Assembly (NCBI RefSeq): GCF_020217185.1
Contig: NZ_JAIWNX010000162.1
Span: forward strand, 1 to 10,000
DNA from: Asticcacaulis sp.
GTDB lineage: Bacteria; Pseudomonadota; Alphaproteobacteria; Caulobacterales; Caulobacteraceae
Reading direction: 5' to 3'
DNA length: 10,000 nucleotides
The notes below the pieces were generated by a model, which did not search any database, was not told where the DNA came from, and was given only the letters and a program-made list of their open reading frames with translations. Positions within the stretch are counted from its first letter, which is position 1. Each line of letters begins with the position of its first letter. This document shows, piece after piece, positions 1 through 6,200 of this stretch. Both the position numbers and the translations under genes were made by a program.

Positions 1-593
1 AAGGGGCGACCTGGGTGTCACTGAAGATCGAAAAGGGTGCCCTGCGTGACCGCGCCATCACCTACGGCGTCTATGCGGCTCTGGCGGTGATCGTCCTCTA
101 TGCGCTGGGTGGCGTCTATCTCGCCTATGGCGGTCTGGGCTTCAAGGTCGTGGGCGACGTCGCCGTAAATGGCCCGTCCAATCCGCGCAATGCCGAGGTC
201 GTCAAGGAGGCCGGCGCGTGGCTCCTCAACTACGGCACCTATCCGTGGATGATCGCGGCTCCGGTGCTGGGCTTTGTGGGCACGCTGCTGGCGCTTCTGG
301 GCCTGAAGACCAAGGCCGATCCGTGGGCCTTCATCGGGTCTTCCATCGGCGTGCTGGGCATTATCGGCAGTGTGGGCGTTTCGATGTTCCCCATCATCCT
401 GCCCTCGACCATCGACGCCCGCTCCAGCCTGCTGGTGTGGACGGCCTCCAGCTCGCACACCACCCTGTTCATCATGCTGGGTGTGACGCTGGTCTTCCTG
501 CCCATCGTCCTGCTCTACACGGCGTGGGTTTATAAGGTGCTGTTCGGCCGCATCGAAGTGAAGGCGTTGAAGACGAATCCGGACCTCTATTGA
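1..593 (+). CDS. cydB: Cytochrome bd ubiquinol oxidase subunit II, C-terminal half (partial)
   Basis: This is the 3' part of cydB; the reading frame is open from the window edge and ends at TGA 591-593, giving about 196 residues of a protein usually near 380. CydB pairs with CydA in the inner membrane to form the bd-type quinol oxidase, which reduces oxygen to water at low oxygen. The fragment begins with a GATW..LK segment followed by a charged loop ending in RA. Four strongly hydrophobic helices follow, at about 20-45, 80-100, 108-132 and 152-175 of the fragment. The SMFPIILPS segment and the closing YTAWVYKVLFGR fit CydB C-termini. A GTG at position 15 is internal to the gene and is not a start. 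The cydX gene downstream confirms the identity. Recognition is by eye from family features, and confidence is high. Confidence 0.93.
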   Translation, partial: GATWVSLKIEKGALRDRAITYGVYAALAVIVLYALGGVYLAYGGLGFKVVGDVAVNGPSNPRNAEVVKEAGAWLLNYGTYPWMIAAPVLGFVGTLLALLGLKTKADPWAFIGSSIGVLGIIGSVGVSMFPIILPSTIDARSSLLVWTASSSHTTLFIMLGVTLVFLPIVLLYTAWVYKVLFGRIEVKALKTNPDLY

Positions 594-596
594 GAG

Positions 597-623
597 CATG
601 GGGGAAACCCTGTTTCCCCCATG
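597..623 (+). terminator. Hairpin just after cydB (attenuator or mRNA-stabilising stem)
   Basis: A perfect 11-bp inverted repeat (CATGGGGGAAA, 597-607, with TTTCCCCCATG, 613-623) encloses a 5-base loop, four bases after the cydB stop. No T-run follows, so it is not a textbook intrinsic terminator. It may lower expression of cydX or protect the 3' end of the cydAB message. The structure is seen directly; the role is inferred. Confidence 0.5.
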
Positions 624-643
624 TGCCCCCTTCTCAGGATGGC

Positions 644-680
644 GAAAAATTTTCTTGGGGCGGCCCTGCGAAAATTTTTC
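644..680 (+). repeat. Paired AT-rich near-palindromes between cydB and cydX
   Basis: GAAAAATTTTC (644-654) and GAAAATTTTTC (670-680) are exact reverse complements separated by 15 bases. Each is itself almost palindromic, so with the preceding GC they also read as direct repeats 26 bp apart. They could form a stem in RNA or be two binding sites for a dimeric regulator. They do not match the FNR-type TTGAT-N4-ATCAA consensus. No function can be assigned. Confidence 0.45.
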
Positions 681-693
681 ACATCTTTCTTGA

Positions 694-710
694 GCCTGAC
701 GTCGTCAGGC
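694..710 (+). promoter_or_regulatory. Palindrome abutting the cydX ribosome-binding site
   Basis: GCCTGACG (694-701) and CGTCAGGC (703-710) form a perfect palindrome around a single T. The cydX Shine-Dalgarno AAGGAG begins at 711, the next base. In RNA this would be a compact hairpin with a 3-base loop directly against the ribosome-binding site, which could tune cydX translation. It could equally be a DNA operator. Confidence 0.45.
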
Positions 711-723
711 AAGGAGTTGCAAA

Positions 724-846
724 ATGTGGTATTTTACCTGGGTGCTGGGCCTCGGTCTGGCCGTAACCTTCGGGATTTTGAACGGGATCTGGTTCGAATT
801 CCTCACTACCGATGATCCCGATGCCGAAGACCCGCATAAGGATTGA
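724..846 (+). CDS. cydX: Cytochrome bd oxidase small subunit CydX
   Basis: This 40-residue protein starts at ATG 724, seven bases after a good Shine-Dalgarno (AAGGAG, 711-716), and ends at TGA 844-846. The N-terminus MWYFTWVLG closely matches the MWYFaWiLG signature of CydX/CbdX. One membrane helix covers roughly residues 3-25, and a short acidic tail (DDPDAEDPHKD) follows. CydX is a single-helix subunit that binds CydA and stabilises the haems of the bd oxidase. It lies 130 bp downstream of cydB on the same strand, as expected for a cydABX operon. It is easily missed in annotation because of its size. The gap to cydB is unusually long and full of inverted repeats, so its expression may be uncoupled from cydAB. 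Confidence 0.93.
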   Translation: MWYFTWVLGLGLAVTFGILNGIWFEFLTTDDPDAEDPHKD

Positions 847-851
847 GATGC

Positions 852-884
852 AAAAAACCCCGCTGGTGACAGCGGGGTTTTTTT
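852..884. terminator. Bidirectional Rho-independent terminator between cydX and the dehydratase gene
   Basis: CCCCGCT (858-864) pairs with AGCGGGG (871-877) around a 6-base loop. The stem is flanked by A6 (852-857) on the left and T7 (878-884) on the right, so a U-run follows the hairpin in both directions. It ends transcription of cydX on the plus strand. On the minus strand it lies immediately after the stop codon (885-887) of the convergent dehydratase gene. Confidence 0.93.
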
Positions 885-2090
885 CTACACCTCTTCGGTG
901 TGTGGCGTCGGCGGAGGCGGGGAGTAGTCGCGCAGGGTTTTGACGAAGCGGAAAACCTGCGCCTTGACGATTTCGTCCTCGCCGCGTTCGGCCAGCGTGA
1001 ACAACTCGCTCATCAGATTGGGCGGCAGGTGCAGGTCCATCGCCTGATTGACCACCTTGAAAATGCCCGGCCGCAGCGGCTCACGGATTTCGTTGTCGTC
1101 CAACAGCGCCTCGGTGATCTTTTCGCCGTCGCGCAGGCCGGTCAGGACGATCTTGATGTCCTTATCGACCTTGAGGCCGTACATGTCGATCATGCGCTTG
1201 GCCAGATCGTAGATACGGATCGGCTCACCCATTTCGAGGATGTACAGGCTCGATTTTTCCGACAGGTTTGTTGCGTTGTGCATGGCCGCCGTCATGACCA
1301 GCTGCACCGCCTCGAAAATGGTCATGAAGAAGCGCTCGACCTTGGGGTCGGTCAGCGTAATCGGCCCACCGCGGTCGATCTGCGCGCGGAACAAAGGCAC
1401 CACGGACCCTGTCGAGCCCAGCACATTGCCAAAGCGCACAACGCAGGCCTGATTGAGATGGCCCATTTGCGACGAAATCAGGTGTTCGGCCAGACGCTTG
1501 GTCGCCCCCATCATCGAGGCCGGCGCCACGGCCTTATCCGACGAGATAAGCACCAGTTGCTTCACATTGGCCGCCTGCGCCGCGTCGATGACGTACTGCG
1601 TGCCCATGACATTGGTCAGCACGCCTTCCGACGGATTGATCTCGACCATCGGCACGTGTTTGAGCGCCGCCGCGTGGAAGATGACGTCGGGCTTCTGCGC
1701 CACGAAAATGGCCTCAAGGCGCGCCTTGCGCCGGATGGAGCACAGGATCAGGCTGACCGGCGGCTTGCCAAACTCCAGGTTCAGCGACTGCTCGACATCG
1801 TAGAGCGCCAGTTCGCTGTGGTCGATCAGGGTGACGTGCGCCGCCCCCAATCGCAGGGCCTGACGCGCGATCTCAGAGCCGATGGAACCACCGCCGCCGG
1901 TAATCAGGATGCGCTTGCCGGCATAGAAGGCGTTCAGCGCCGCGTGGTCCAGATGCACCTGCGGGCGTTGCAGCAGCGACTTGTACGAAATCTGATCATT
2001 GGGATCAGCCAGCGTCAACTTCACGTTGCGCCGTCCCATCAAGCCGGACTTGGCCAGAAATCGCAAAATACGATAATTAAAAATGGCCAT
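885..2090 (-). CDS. Soluble CapD/WbpM-family nucleotide-sugar 4,6-dehydratase (polysaccharide biosynthesis)
   Basis: This 401-residue protein belongs to the extended short-chain dehydrogenase family that includes CapD, WbpM, PglF and FlaA1. These enzymes convert UDP-GlcNAc to UDP-4-keto-6-deoxy sugars for surface polysaccharides or protein glycosylation. The NAD(P)-binding Rossmann motif GGGGSIGSE is at 65-73, HAAALKHVPM at 139-148, the active-site stretch SDK...MMGATKR at 184-199, and RFGNVLGSTGSV at 219-230. The usual catalytic Tyr is replaced by Met194 with Lys198 retained, as in the PglF/WbpM branch. Full-length members carry an N-terminal half with four membrane helices and a second Rossmann domain. 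Here only about 60 residues precede the catalytic domain, so the protein should be cytosolic. The C-terminus is proline-rich. The ribosome-binding site is weak (AGG about 6 bases before ATG). Exact substrate and epimerisation outcome are unknown. Confidence 0.87.
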   Translation of the reverse strand: MAIFNYRILRFLAKSGLMGRRNVKLTLADPNDQISYKSLLQRPQVHLDHAALNAFYAGKRILITGGGGSIGSEIARQALRLGAAHVTLIDHSELALYDVEQSLNLEFGKPPVSLILCSIRRKARLEAIFVAQKPDVIFHAAALKHVPMVEINPSEGVLTNVMGTQYVIDAAQAANVKQLVLISSDKAVAPASMMGATKRLAEHLISSQMGHLNQACVVRFGNVLGSTGSVVPLFRAQIDRGGPITLTDPKVERFFMTIFEAVQLVMTAAMHNATNLSEKSSLYILEMGEPIRIYDLAKRMIDMYGLKVDKDIKIVLTGLRDGEKITEALLDDNEIREPLRPGIFKVVNQAMDLHLPPNLMSELFTLAERGEDEIVKAQVFRFVKTLRDYSPPPPTPHTEEV

Positions 2091-2271
2091 ACGAACCTAA
2101 TACCGGCCTCGAAAAAGAATAAAACCTACAGGCATTGACACCCCCCGCGTCGTGCGTGCATGGCGATAAAAAAGCGTTCACCCACACACAACTTACAGCT
2201 TTTCGTGAAAAAAGAATAAGGTAATTTTGTGGGCGACCGATTTTCCCCAACCGTTTTCCACCGGTAGCTTT

Positions 2272-2523
2272 ATGAAGGTCACAGTTCTCTTTTTTGGCAA
2301 GGTGGCCGACGTGATGGGCGAGCGGCGGCGCGTGTTGGACCTTGCTGATACGTCGGGGCGGCTGTTTGACCTGCGCCAAAGCGTTCTGGAACCTGCCTTT
2401 GCGTCTGGCGGGCTGGAGGCGCAGCGGGTGCTGATGAGCGTCAATCAGGTGCTGACCAACGATGACCGCGCGTTGCAGGATGGCGATGAGGTGGCCTTTT
2501 TTCCTGTCTTTTCCGGAGGCTGA
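2272..2523 (+). CDS. moaD: Molybdopterin synthase sulfur carrier subunit (MoaD)
   Basis: MoaD is the small ubiquitin-like subunit of molybdopterin synthase. It delivers sulfur, held as a C-terminal thiocarboxylate, to cyclic pyranopterin monophosphate. The 83-residue product begins MKVTVLFFGKVADVMG, which matches the MoaD start, and ends in the obligatory Gly-Gly (82-83), the residue that is adenylated and thiolated. Start ATG 2272 gives the normal family length; an upstream in-frame GTG/ATG extension to 2227 would add residues with no family counterpart. The ribosome-binding site is poor. It is the first gene of a moaD-moaE-moaC cluster, and only 4 bases separate its stop from moaE. Confidence 0.93.
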   Translation: MKVTVLFFGKVADVMGERRRVLDLADTSGRLFDLRQSVLEPAFASGGLEAQRVLMSVNQVLTNDDRALQDGDEVAFFPVFSGG

Positions 2524-2527
2524 GGGC

Positions 2528-2989
2528 ATGGCGGTGGTCGAAACCCTGTTGCTGCCGCAGGCGCTGGACGGACAGACCCTCTATGGCCGCTTTGTCGAGG
2601 CCAATCGCGGGGCCGGGGCCATTGTCACCTTTTCCGGCCGGGTGCGCGGTGAGACGACCGCGGGCGCGGTGTCGCATCTGTGGCTCGACTGGTATCCCGG
2701 CATGAGCGAGCAGAGCCTCAAGGCTATTGCTGAGGCCGCCGCTGAGCGTTTCGATGTGCAGGCCCTGCTGGTGGCGCATCGCTGTGGCGAGGTGAAGGCC
2801 GAAGACGAGATTGTGTTTGTGGCGGCCGCTTCTGCGCATCGGCGGGCGGCCTTTGAGGCGGCGGACTATCTGATGGACCGGCTCAAGTCCGAGGCGGCCC
2901 TGTGGAAGCGCGAGGTCGGTGAGGGCTTTGCGCGCTGGGTCGAACCGACGGCCAAAGACGCCGACGATCTGAAACGGTGGACATCATGA
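2528..2989 (+). CDS. moaE: Molybdopterin synthase catalytic subunit (MoaE)
   Basis: MoaE forms the heterotetrameric molybdopterin synthase with MoaD and converts cyclic pyranopterin monophosphate to molybdopterin. The 153-residue protein shows TFSGRVRGE (34-42), a LxLDWYPGMSE segment (51-61), AHRCGEV (83-89), the HRRAAFEA stretch (104-111) and the LKSEAALWKRE active-site segment. Lys120 and Lys127 there align with the two essential lysines of E. coli MoaE (119 and 126). The usual Pro of the PIWK motif is Ala here. Start ATG 2528 has a strong GGAGG (2515-2519) at 8-base spacing; a longer in-frame reading to 2462 would overlap moaD and lacks family support. The stop overlaps the moaC start as ATGA, which implies translational coupling. 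Confidence 0.93.
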   Translation: MAVVETLLLPQALDGQTLYGRFVEANRGAGAIVTFSGRVRGETTAGAVSHLWLDWYPGMSEQSLKAIAEAAAERFDVQALLVAHRCGEVKAEDEIVFVAAASAHRRAAFEAADYLMDRLKSEAALWKREVGEGFARWVEPTAKDADDLKRWTS

Positions 2990-3462
2990 GCGAAAACAGC
3001 CTGACACACATAGGTACGGATGGCCGCGCCCACATGGTCGATGTCGGGGCGAAGGCTGTCACGGTGCGCAAGGCGCGGGCTGAGGGGCGGCTGATCTGCG
3101 CCGCTGAGACGCTGAGTATTGTGCGCGACGGCAAGGCCCCCAAGGGGGCGGTGATCGCCACGGCCGAGATCGCGGGCATCATGGCGGCCAAGAAGACGGC
3201 GGACCTGATCCCCCTGTGCCACCCTTTGAGCCTGTCGAAGGTCGGGCTGGAGATCGTGATGGATGAGGCCCTGCCGGGCTTTCGCCTCAGCGCCGAGGTG
3301 AAGACGTCGGGGCAGACGGGCGTCGAGATGGAGGCCCTGACCGCCGTCTCGGTGGCAGCCCTGACCCTCTACGACATGCTGAAAGCCGTCGATAAGACCA
3401 TGCGGATCGACGGCATAGAGGTGGTGGCCAAGGCCGGCGGCAAGGCCGATTACGGGTATTAA
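2986..3462 (+). CDS. moaC: Cyclic pyranopterin monophosphate synthase (MoaC)
   Basis: MoaC acts with MoaA in the first step of molybdenum cofactor synthesis, converting the cyclised GTP intermediate to cyclic pyranopterin monophosphate. The 158-residue protein carries LTHIG..G.AHMVDV (6-20), the [19 protein letters not shown] stretch (53-71), LIPLCHPL (74-81) and [24 protein letters not shown]. Asp130 and Lys133 match catalytic Asp128/Lys131 of the E. coli enzyme, and His79 matches LCHP. The chosen ATG 2986 overlaps the moaE TGA by two bases; a GTG at 2977 is an alternative start. The C-terminus is slightly shorter than usual. Its TAA overlaps the convergent prmA stop. No moaA lies in this window. 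Confidence 0.93.
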   Translation: MSENSLTHIGTDGRAHMVDVGAKAVTVRKARAEGRLICAAETLSIVRDGKAPKGAVIATAEIAGIMAAKKTADLIPLCHPLSLSKVGLEIVMDEALPGFRLSAEVKTSGQTGVEMEALTAVSVAALTLYDMLKAVDKTMRIDGIEVVAKAGGKADYGY

Positions 3463-4328
3463 CCGCCGCGCTGCATAACCAGCGTGCACCACGCATCGCG
3501 GTGGATACGGCGCACGACGCGGAAGCCCTTGGACAGGTAGGCGGCTTTGACGAAGCGTTCCTGTGTGCGCAGCAGGCCCGACAGGATGACCGTGCCGCCC
3601 GGCTTGAGCGCCGTCTTGATCGCCTGCGACAGACCGACCAGAGGACGGGCCAGAATATTGGCGAAGACCAGATCGTAGGGGGCGTCCTTGCGCACGTCCT
3701 TGTGGTTCAGGCCGTTGGCCCACACAAAGCGCGCGGCGGCCGAATTGAGCTTGGCATTTTCGTTGGAGATGCGCACGCTGATGGCGTCGATATCGGTGCC
3801 GACGGCGTATTTGGTGCCAGTCTTGGCGGCGGCGATGGCCAGCACGCCGGTGCCCGCACCGACATCCAGCACGCGCTCATAACGGTGCTTTTTCAGCAGG
3901 TCATTATAGGCCCACAGGCAACCGACCGTCGTGCCGTGATGCCCTGTACCGAAGGCCGCTCCGGCTTCGATGCGCAGATTAACCGCGTTGAGCGGCTTTT
4001 TGCCGCGATCGTGAATACCGTACACGAAGAATCGTCCGGCGCGCACGGGCGGCAGACCCGACAGGGCCATGGCCAGCCAGTCGGCATCGGCCAGTTGATC
4101 CGCCGTGACGATCAGTTCCGGATATCCTGCCAGAAGCTCTTGTAAACGCTGATCTTCTTCCTCAGTGGTGGGGAAGGCGTCGATGCGCCAGATATTGCGG
4201 TCCTCATCCTCTTCGAGGATCGAATAGGTCGCGCCTTCGAGCCAGGCATCGTTGTCGATGGCCTCCGCAGCGGTTTCTGCCACCAGACGGGGGCCTTTTG
4301 CGATGATTTGTTGTGGATTATAAGTCAT
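3459..4328 (-). CDS. prmA: Ribosomal protein L11 methyltransferase (PrmA)
   Basis: PrmA uses S-adenosylmethionine to trimethylate ribosomal protein L11 in the cytoplasm. The 289-residue product is close to the E. coli length (about 293). It shows [10 protein letters not shown] (125-134, the PrmA substrate-side signature), SAM-binding motif [16 protein letters not shown] (153-167), the acidic GTDID (178-182) and NILA (224-227), the family form of the catalytic NPP(Y)-like loop. The acidic N-terminal domain (residues 39-60) resembles the L11-binding region but is divergent. The gene converges on moaC; the two stop codons share the TTAA at 3459-3462, and no intrinsic terminator is visible between them. 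It is divergent from the Lys/Ala-rich gene at 4424, with a 95-bp shared upstream region. Confidence 0.9.
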   Translation of the reverse strand: MTYNPQQIIAKGPRLVAETAAEAIDNDAWLEGATYSILEEDEDRNIWRIDAFPTTEEEDQRLQELLAGYPELIVTADQLADADWLAMALSGLPPVRAGRFFVYGIHDRGKKPLNAVNLRIEAGAAFGTGHHGTTVGCLWAYNDLLKKHRYERVLDVGAGTGVLAIAAAKTGTKYAVGTDIDAISVRISNENAKLNSAAARFVWANGLNHKDVRKDAPYDLVFANILARPLVGLSQAIKTALKPGGTVILSGLLRTQERFVKAAYLSKGFRVVRRIHRDAWCTLVMQRGG

Positions 4329-4357
4329 TGTAGGCTTTGCAGATCGTCCGATTCGAT

Positions 4358-4386
4358 GTGACGGAAGCGTTTCAACGGTCTTTTAT
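4358..4386 (+). promoter_or_regulatory. Candidate sigma70 promoter for the H1-like gene
   Basis: GTGACG (4358-4363) and TTTTAT (4381-4386) are separated by 17 bases. The first is one mismatch from the TTGACG -35 of Caulobacter housekeeping promoters; the second matches TATAAT at four of six positions. A GATTC (GANTC methylation site) lies just upstream at 4350-4354. This is a prediction only. Confidence 0.35.
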
Positions 4387-4406
4387 GCGTAAGGGGGCCC
4401 TTACGC
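4387..4406. promoter_or_regulatory. Perfect 20-bp palindrome, probable operator or leader hairpin
   Basis: GCGTAAGGG (4387-4395) and CCCTTACGC (4398-4406) are exact complements around GG. If the predicted promoter at 4358-4386 is right, this overlaps the transcription start, a classic repressor position. In RNA it would be a 9-bp stem ending 17 bases before the ATG at 4424. Confidence 0.5.
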
Positions 4407-4423
4407 CAATGGGAAAGTAGGCA

Positions 4424-5245
4424 ATGGCGACGGAAAAAAAGACGAAGACGGTAAAAGCGGCGGAAATTCCGGCGGATGCCGGGGTGAAAAAGACCATCGC
4501 TCGTAAGGCTCCGGCGCCGAAGCCTGCGGCGGAAGCCGCTGTGAAGGCAGCGACCGAAAAGACCGTCAAGGCTGCCGACGCTACGGCCAAGAAGGCAGCA
4601 AAGACGGCCGCCGCTGTGACGAAGAAGGCCGAATCCGCCACCAAAGCGGCCACCGCCAAGATCGAAAAGGCCGCCAGGACCGCCAAGGCCAAGGTCGAAA
4701 AGGCCGAAAAGGTTGTCGAGGCTGAGGTCAAGAAGGCTGCCCGCTCCACGACCCGCGCCGCCAAGACTGTCGCCGCCGTTGAGCCCAAGGTGACAAAGGC
4801 GCGCACCCGTGCCACCAAGGCTGTCGAAGCGGCTCAGGGCGAGATCGACAAGGCCGTCAAGCGCGCCAAACCGGCGCTCGACAAGGCTGCCCAGACCGCC
4901 AGCGCCGCCGCCGCCGTGGCTAAGGAAAAGCTGGAAGACGCCGCCGAGGCTGCCAAGCCCGTCGTGGAACAGGCGAAGGCCAAGCTCGACGACGTCGTCG
5001 AGGCTGCCAAGCCGAAGATCGAGGAAGCGGTACACAAGGCCGAAGAGGTCGCCGCCGCCGCCAAAGACAAGCTGGATGAGGCCGTGGAAAAGGCCAAGCC
5101 GGTGCTGAACGAAGCCAGGGAGGCGGTCGAAGAGGCCGTGGCCAAGGCCCAGACCGAAGCCCATAAGGTGCAGGAAGAGGTCAAGAAGGCGCAGGCGCAG
5201 GTCAAGAAACGCGGCTTCTTCGACTGGCTGTTCGGCCGCAAATAG
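4424..5245 (+). CDS. Lys/Ala-rich histone H1-like / amphipathic-helix protein with aromatic tail
   Basis: This 273-residue protein is built almost entirely of Ala, Lys, Glu, Val and Thr. Residues 1 to about 155 are strongly basic with AKKA/AAKT/KPAA-type repeats like bacterial histone H1-like proteins, suggesting nucleic-acid binding. Residues about 155-262 are mixed-charge repeats (AEAAKPVVEQAKAKLDD and VEAAKPKIEEAVHKAEE, about 17 residues per unit) that should form long amphipathic helices, as in LEA, apolipoprotein-like or phasin proteins. The last 11 residues, RGFFDWLFGRK, are abruptly aromatic and look like a docking or membrane-touching tail. There is no signal peptide. The ATG at 4424 has only a weak ribosome-binding site. 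Low-complexity repeats make homology unreliable, so nucleoid protein, phasin-like or stress protein are all possible. It lies 20 bp upstream of the puuD-like gene, so co-transcription is likely. Confidence 0.75.
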   Translation: MATEKKTKTVKAAEIPADAGVKKTIARKAPAPKPAAEAAVKAATEKTVKAADATAKKAAKTAAAVTKKAESATKAATAKIEKAARTAKAKVEKAEKVVEAEVKKAARSTTRAAKTVAAVEPKVTKARTRATKAVEAAQGEIDKAVKRAKPALDKAAQTASAAAAVAKEKLEDAAEAAKPVVEQAKAKLDDVVEAAKPKIEEAVHKAEEVAAAAKDKLDEAVEKAKPVLNEAREAVEEAVAKAQTEAHKVQEEVKKAQAQVKKRGFFDWLFGRK

Positions 5246-5265
5246 GCGAGGGGGCAGAGCGGCGG

Positions 5266-6018
5266 ATGCACGAAGCCCTGCCGGTCATCGGTATCACCTG
5301 CTGCCATCGTGACTTCGGTGTCGAAATGGCGCAGGCGGTGATGGACCGTTATGTTCGCGCCGCCACCACCTACGCTGAATGCTCTGCCGTCCTTATCCCG
5401 GCCATTACCGGTTTCTTTGACGCCCGTTCCGTTGCTTCGCGACTGGACGGGCTTTTGCTGACCGGATCGCCCTCCAATATTGAAGCGCGCCGCTATGGTC
5501 AGGCCGAAGGGGAGGGGCCGTTCGACGCCGAACGCGATGCGGTGTCGTTGGCGCTGATCGAAAGTCTGACCCTGATGGGCAAGCCGGTCTTCGGGATTTG
5601 CCGCGGCTTTCAGGAGATCAATGTGGCGCTGGGCGGCACGCTGCGCCGGGATCTGGGGACGGCACCTGAGGGCTCCGGGCGGCTTGATCATCATGCGCCC
5701 GCGAAAGCCCGTTTCGCCGACATGTTTGACCACGGGCATCCGGTGGCCCTCACCCCAGACGGCGTGCTGGCGCGGTCGGTCGGTCGCGAGACGCTGACGG
5801 TCAATTCGGTGCATTTTCAGGGGGTTGACCGGCTGGCCGAGGGCTTAAGCGTCGAAGCCGTGGCCCCGGATGGCGTGGTCGAGGCCTTCAGCGCCAATAT
5901 CGGCGGCGCGCAGGTGCTGGGCGTGCAGTGGCACCCGGAATGGCAGCCGGAGCTTTATCCCGACCGTCAGGCCTTTTTCCGCTTGCTCGGCGCCGCGGTG
6001 CGCGGAAACGCGATTTAA
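5266..6018 (+). CDS. puuD: Gamma-glutamyl-gamma-aminobutyrate hydrolase family protein (PuuD/SpuA-like, class I glutamine amidotransferase fold)
   Basis: The 250-residue product is a peptidase C26 / glutamine amidotransferase-like hydrolase. PuuD splits gamma-glutamyl-GABA to GABA and glutamate in the gamma-glutamylated putrescine pathway. The N-terminus PVIGITCC is typical, as is LDGLLLTGSPSNIEARRYG (60-78), the oxyanion and substrate region. The nucleophile elbow is FGICRGFQE with Cys112, and the His/Glu pair is in GVQWHPEW (His223, Glu225). These match Cys114, His222 and Glu224 of E. coli PuuD. NSVHFQGVDRLAEGL (180-194) is also family-typical. A purine-rich GAGGGGG at 5248-5254 precedes ATG 5266. 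It follows the H1-like gene by 20 bp and precedes a SpuC-like aminotransferase on the same strand, supporting a polyamine role. Substrate could be a related gamma-glutamyl amide. Confidence 0.87.
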   Translation: MHEALPVIGITCCHRDFGVEMAQAVMDRYVRAATTYAECSAVLIPAITGFFDARSVASRLDGLLLTGSPSNIEARRYGQAEGEGPFDAERDAVSLALIESLTLMGKPVFGICRGFQEINVALGGTLRRDLGTAPEGSGRLDHHAPAKARFADMFDHGHPVALTPDGVLARSVGRETLTVNSVHFQGVDRLAEGLSVEAVAPDGVVEAFSANIGGAQVLGVQWHPEWQPELYPDRQAFFRLLGAAVRGNAI

Positions 6019-6077
6019 CTTGGCCTCCTCTGATAAGGCTTGCAGCGTTCAGTTTAGAGCTAGCGCCAGTAAGGTTA

Positions 6078-6173
6078 GAACCACAGATTACACAGATTGC
6101 ACAGATGGGCGCTGCGCGCCGGTGCGGGGCCCGAACGTCCATTTATCTGTGAAATCTGTGTAATCTGTGGTTC
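6078..6173. repeat. Long palindromic repeat (MITE/REP-like) with 9-bp internal repeats
   Basis: Two 29-bp arms (6078-6106 and 6145-6173) are reverse complements with a single mismatch; the outer 21 bp are perfect. Each arm contains three CACAGAT units spaced at 9 bp. The 38-bp centre holds its own GGCGC/GCGCC hairpin (6108-6120). From general knowledge, CACAGATTA-type repeats recur as intergenic elements in many bacterial genomes and generate spurious small ORFs when translated. No transposase gene is present, so it would be non-autonomous. It lies between the puuD-like and aminotransferase genes and could also act as a terminator-like or mRNA-stabilising structure. Confidence 0.8.
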
Positions 6174-6200
6174 CTATCATTTCCAGTAAACCCCTTCCGC

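Noticed and set aside
18..599. Long minus-strand reading frame opposite cydB
   Set aside because: It is rich in Arg, Gln, His and Asp with no fold-like pattern, and the plus strand clearly encodes CydB helices.
621..815. 64-residue plus-strand reading frame between cydB and the dehydratase gene
   Set aside because: It overlaps cydX in another frame, has no ribosome-binding site, and runs through the inverted repeats.
900..2138. 412-residue plus-strand reading frame opposite the dehydratase gene
   Set aside because: Composition is that of an antisense shadow in GC-rich DNA (excess Arg, His, Gln, Asp). The minus strand has all dehydratase motifs.
2135..2170. TTGACA (2135-2140) as a promoter for moaD
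   Set aside because: No -10-like hexamer lies at 16-18 bp; GATAAA (2165-2170) is 24 bp away, too far.
2866..3723. 285-residue minus-strand frame across moaC and prmA
   Set aside because: It overlaps two well-supported genes and has no recognisable motif.
4325..5164. 279-residue Gly/Leu/Phe-rich minus-strand frame opposite the H1-like gene
   Set aside because: Its Gly/Leu repeats are simply the complement of Ala/Lys codons on the plus strand. It has no ribosome-binding site or domain.
4834..5814. 326-residue minus-strand frame across the H1-like and puuD-like genes
   Set aside because: It is an antisense shadow. The plus-strand PuuD catalytic residues are all present.
5888..6163. Small frames containing TTDYTDCTD, ITQITQ or ICAICVICG strings
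   Set aside because: These strings are translations of the 9-bp CACAGATT repeats in the palindrome at 6078-6173 in different frames, not proteins.
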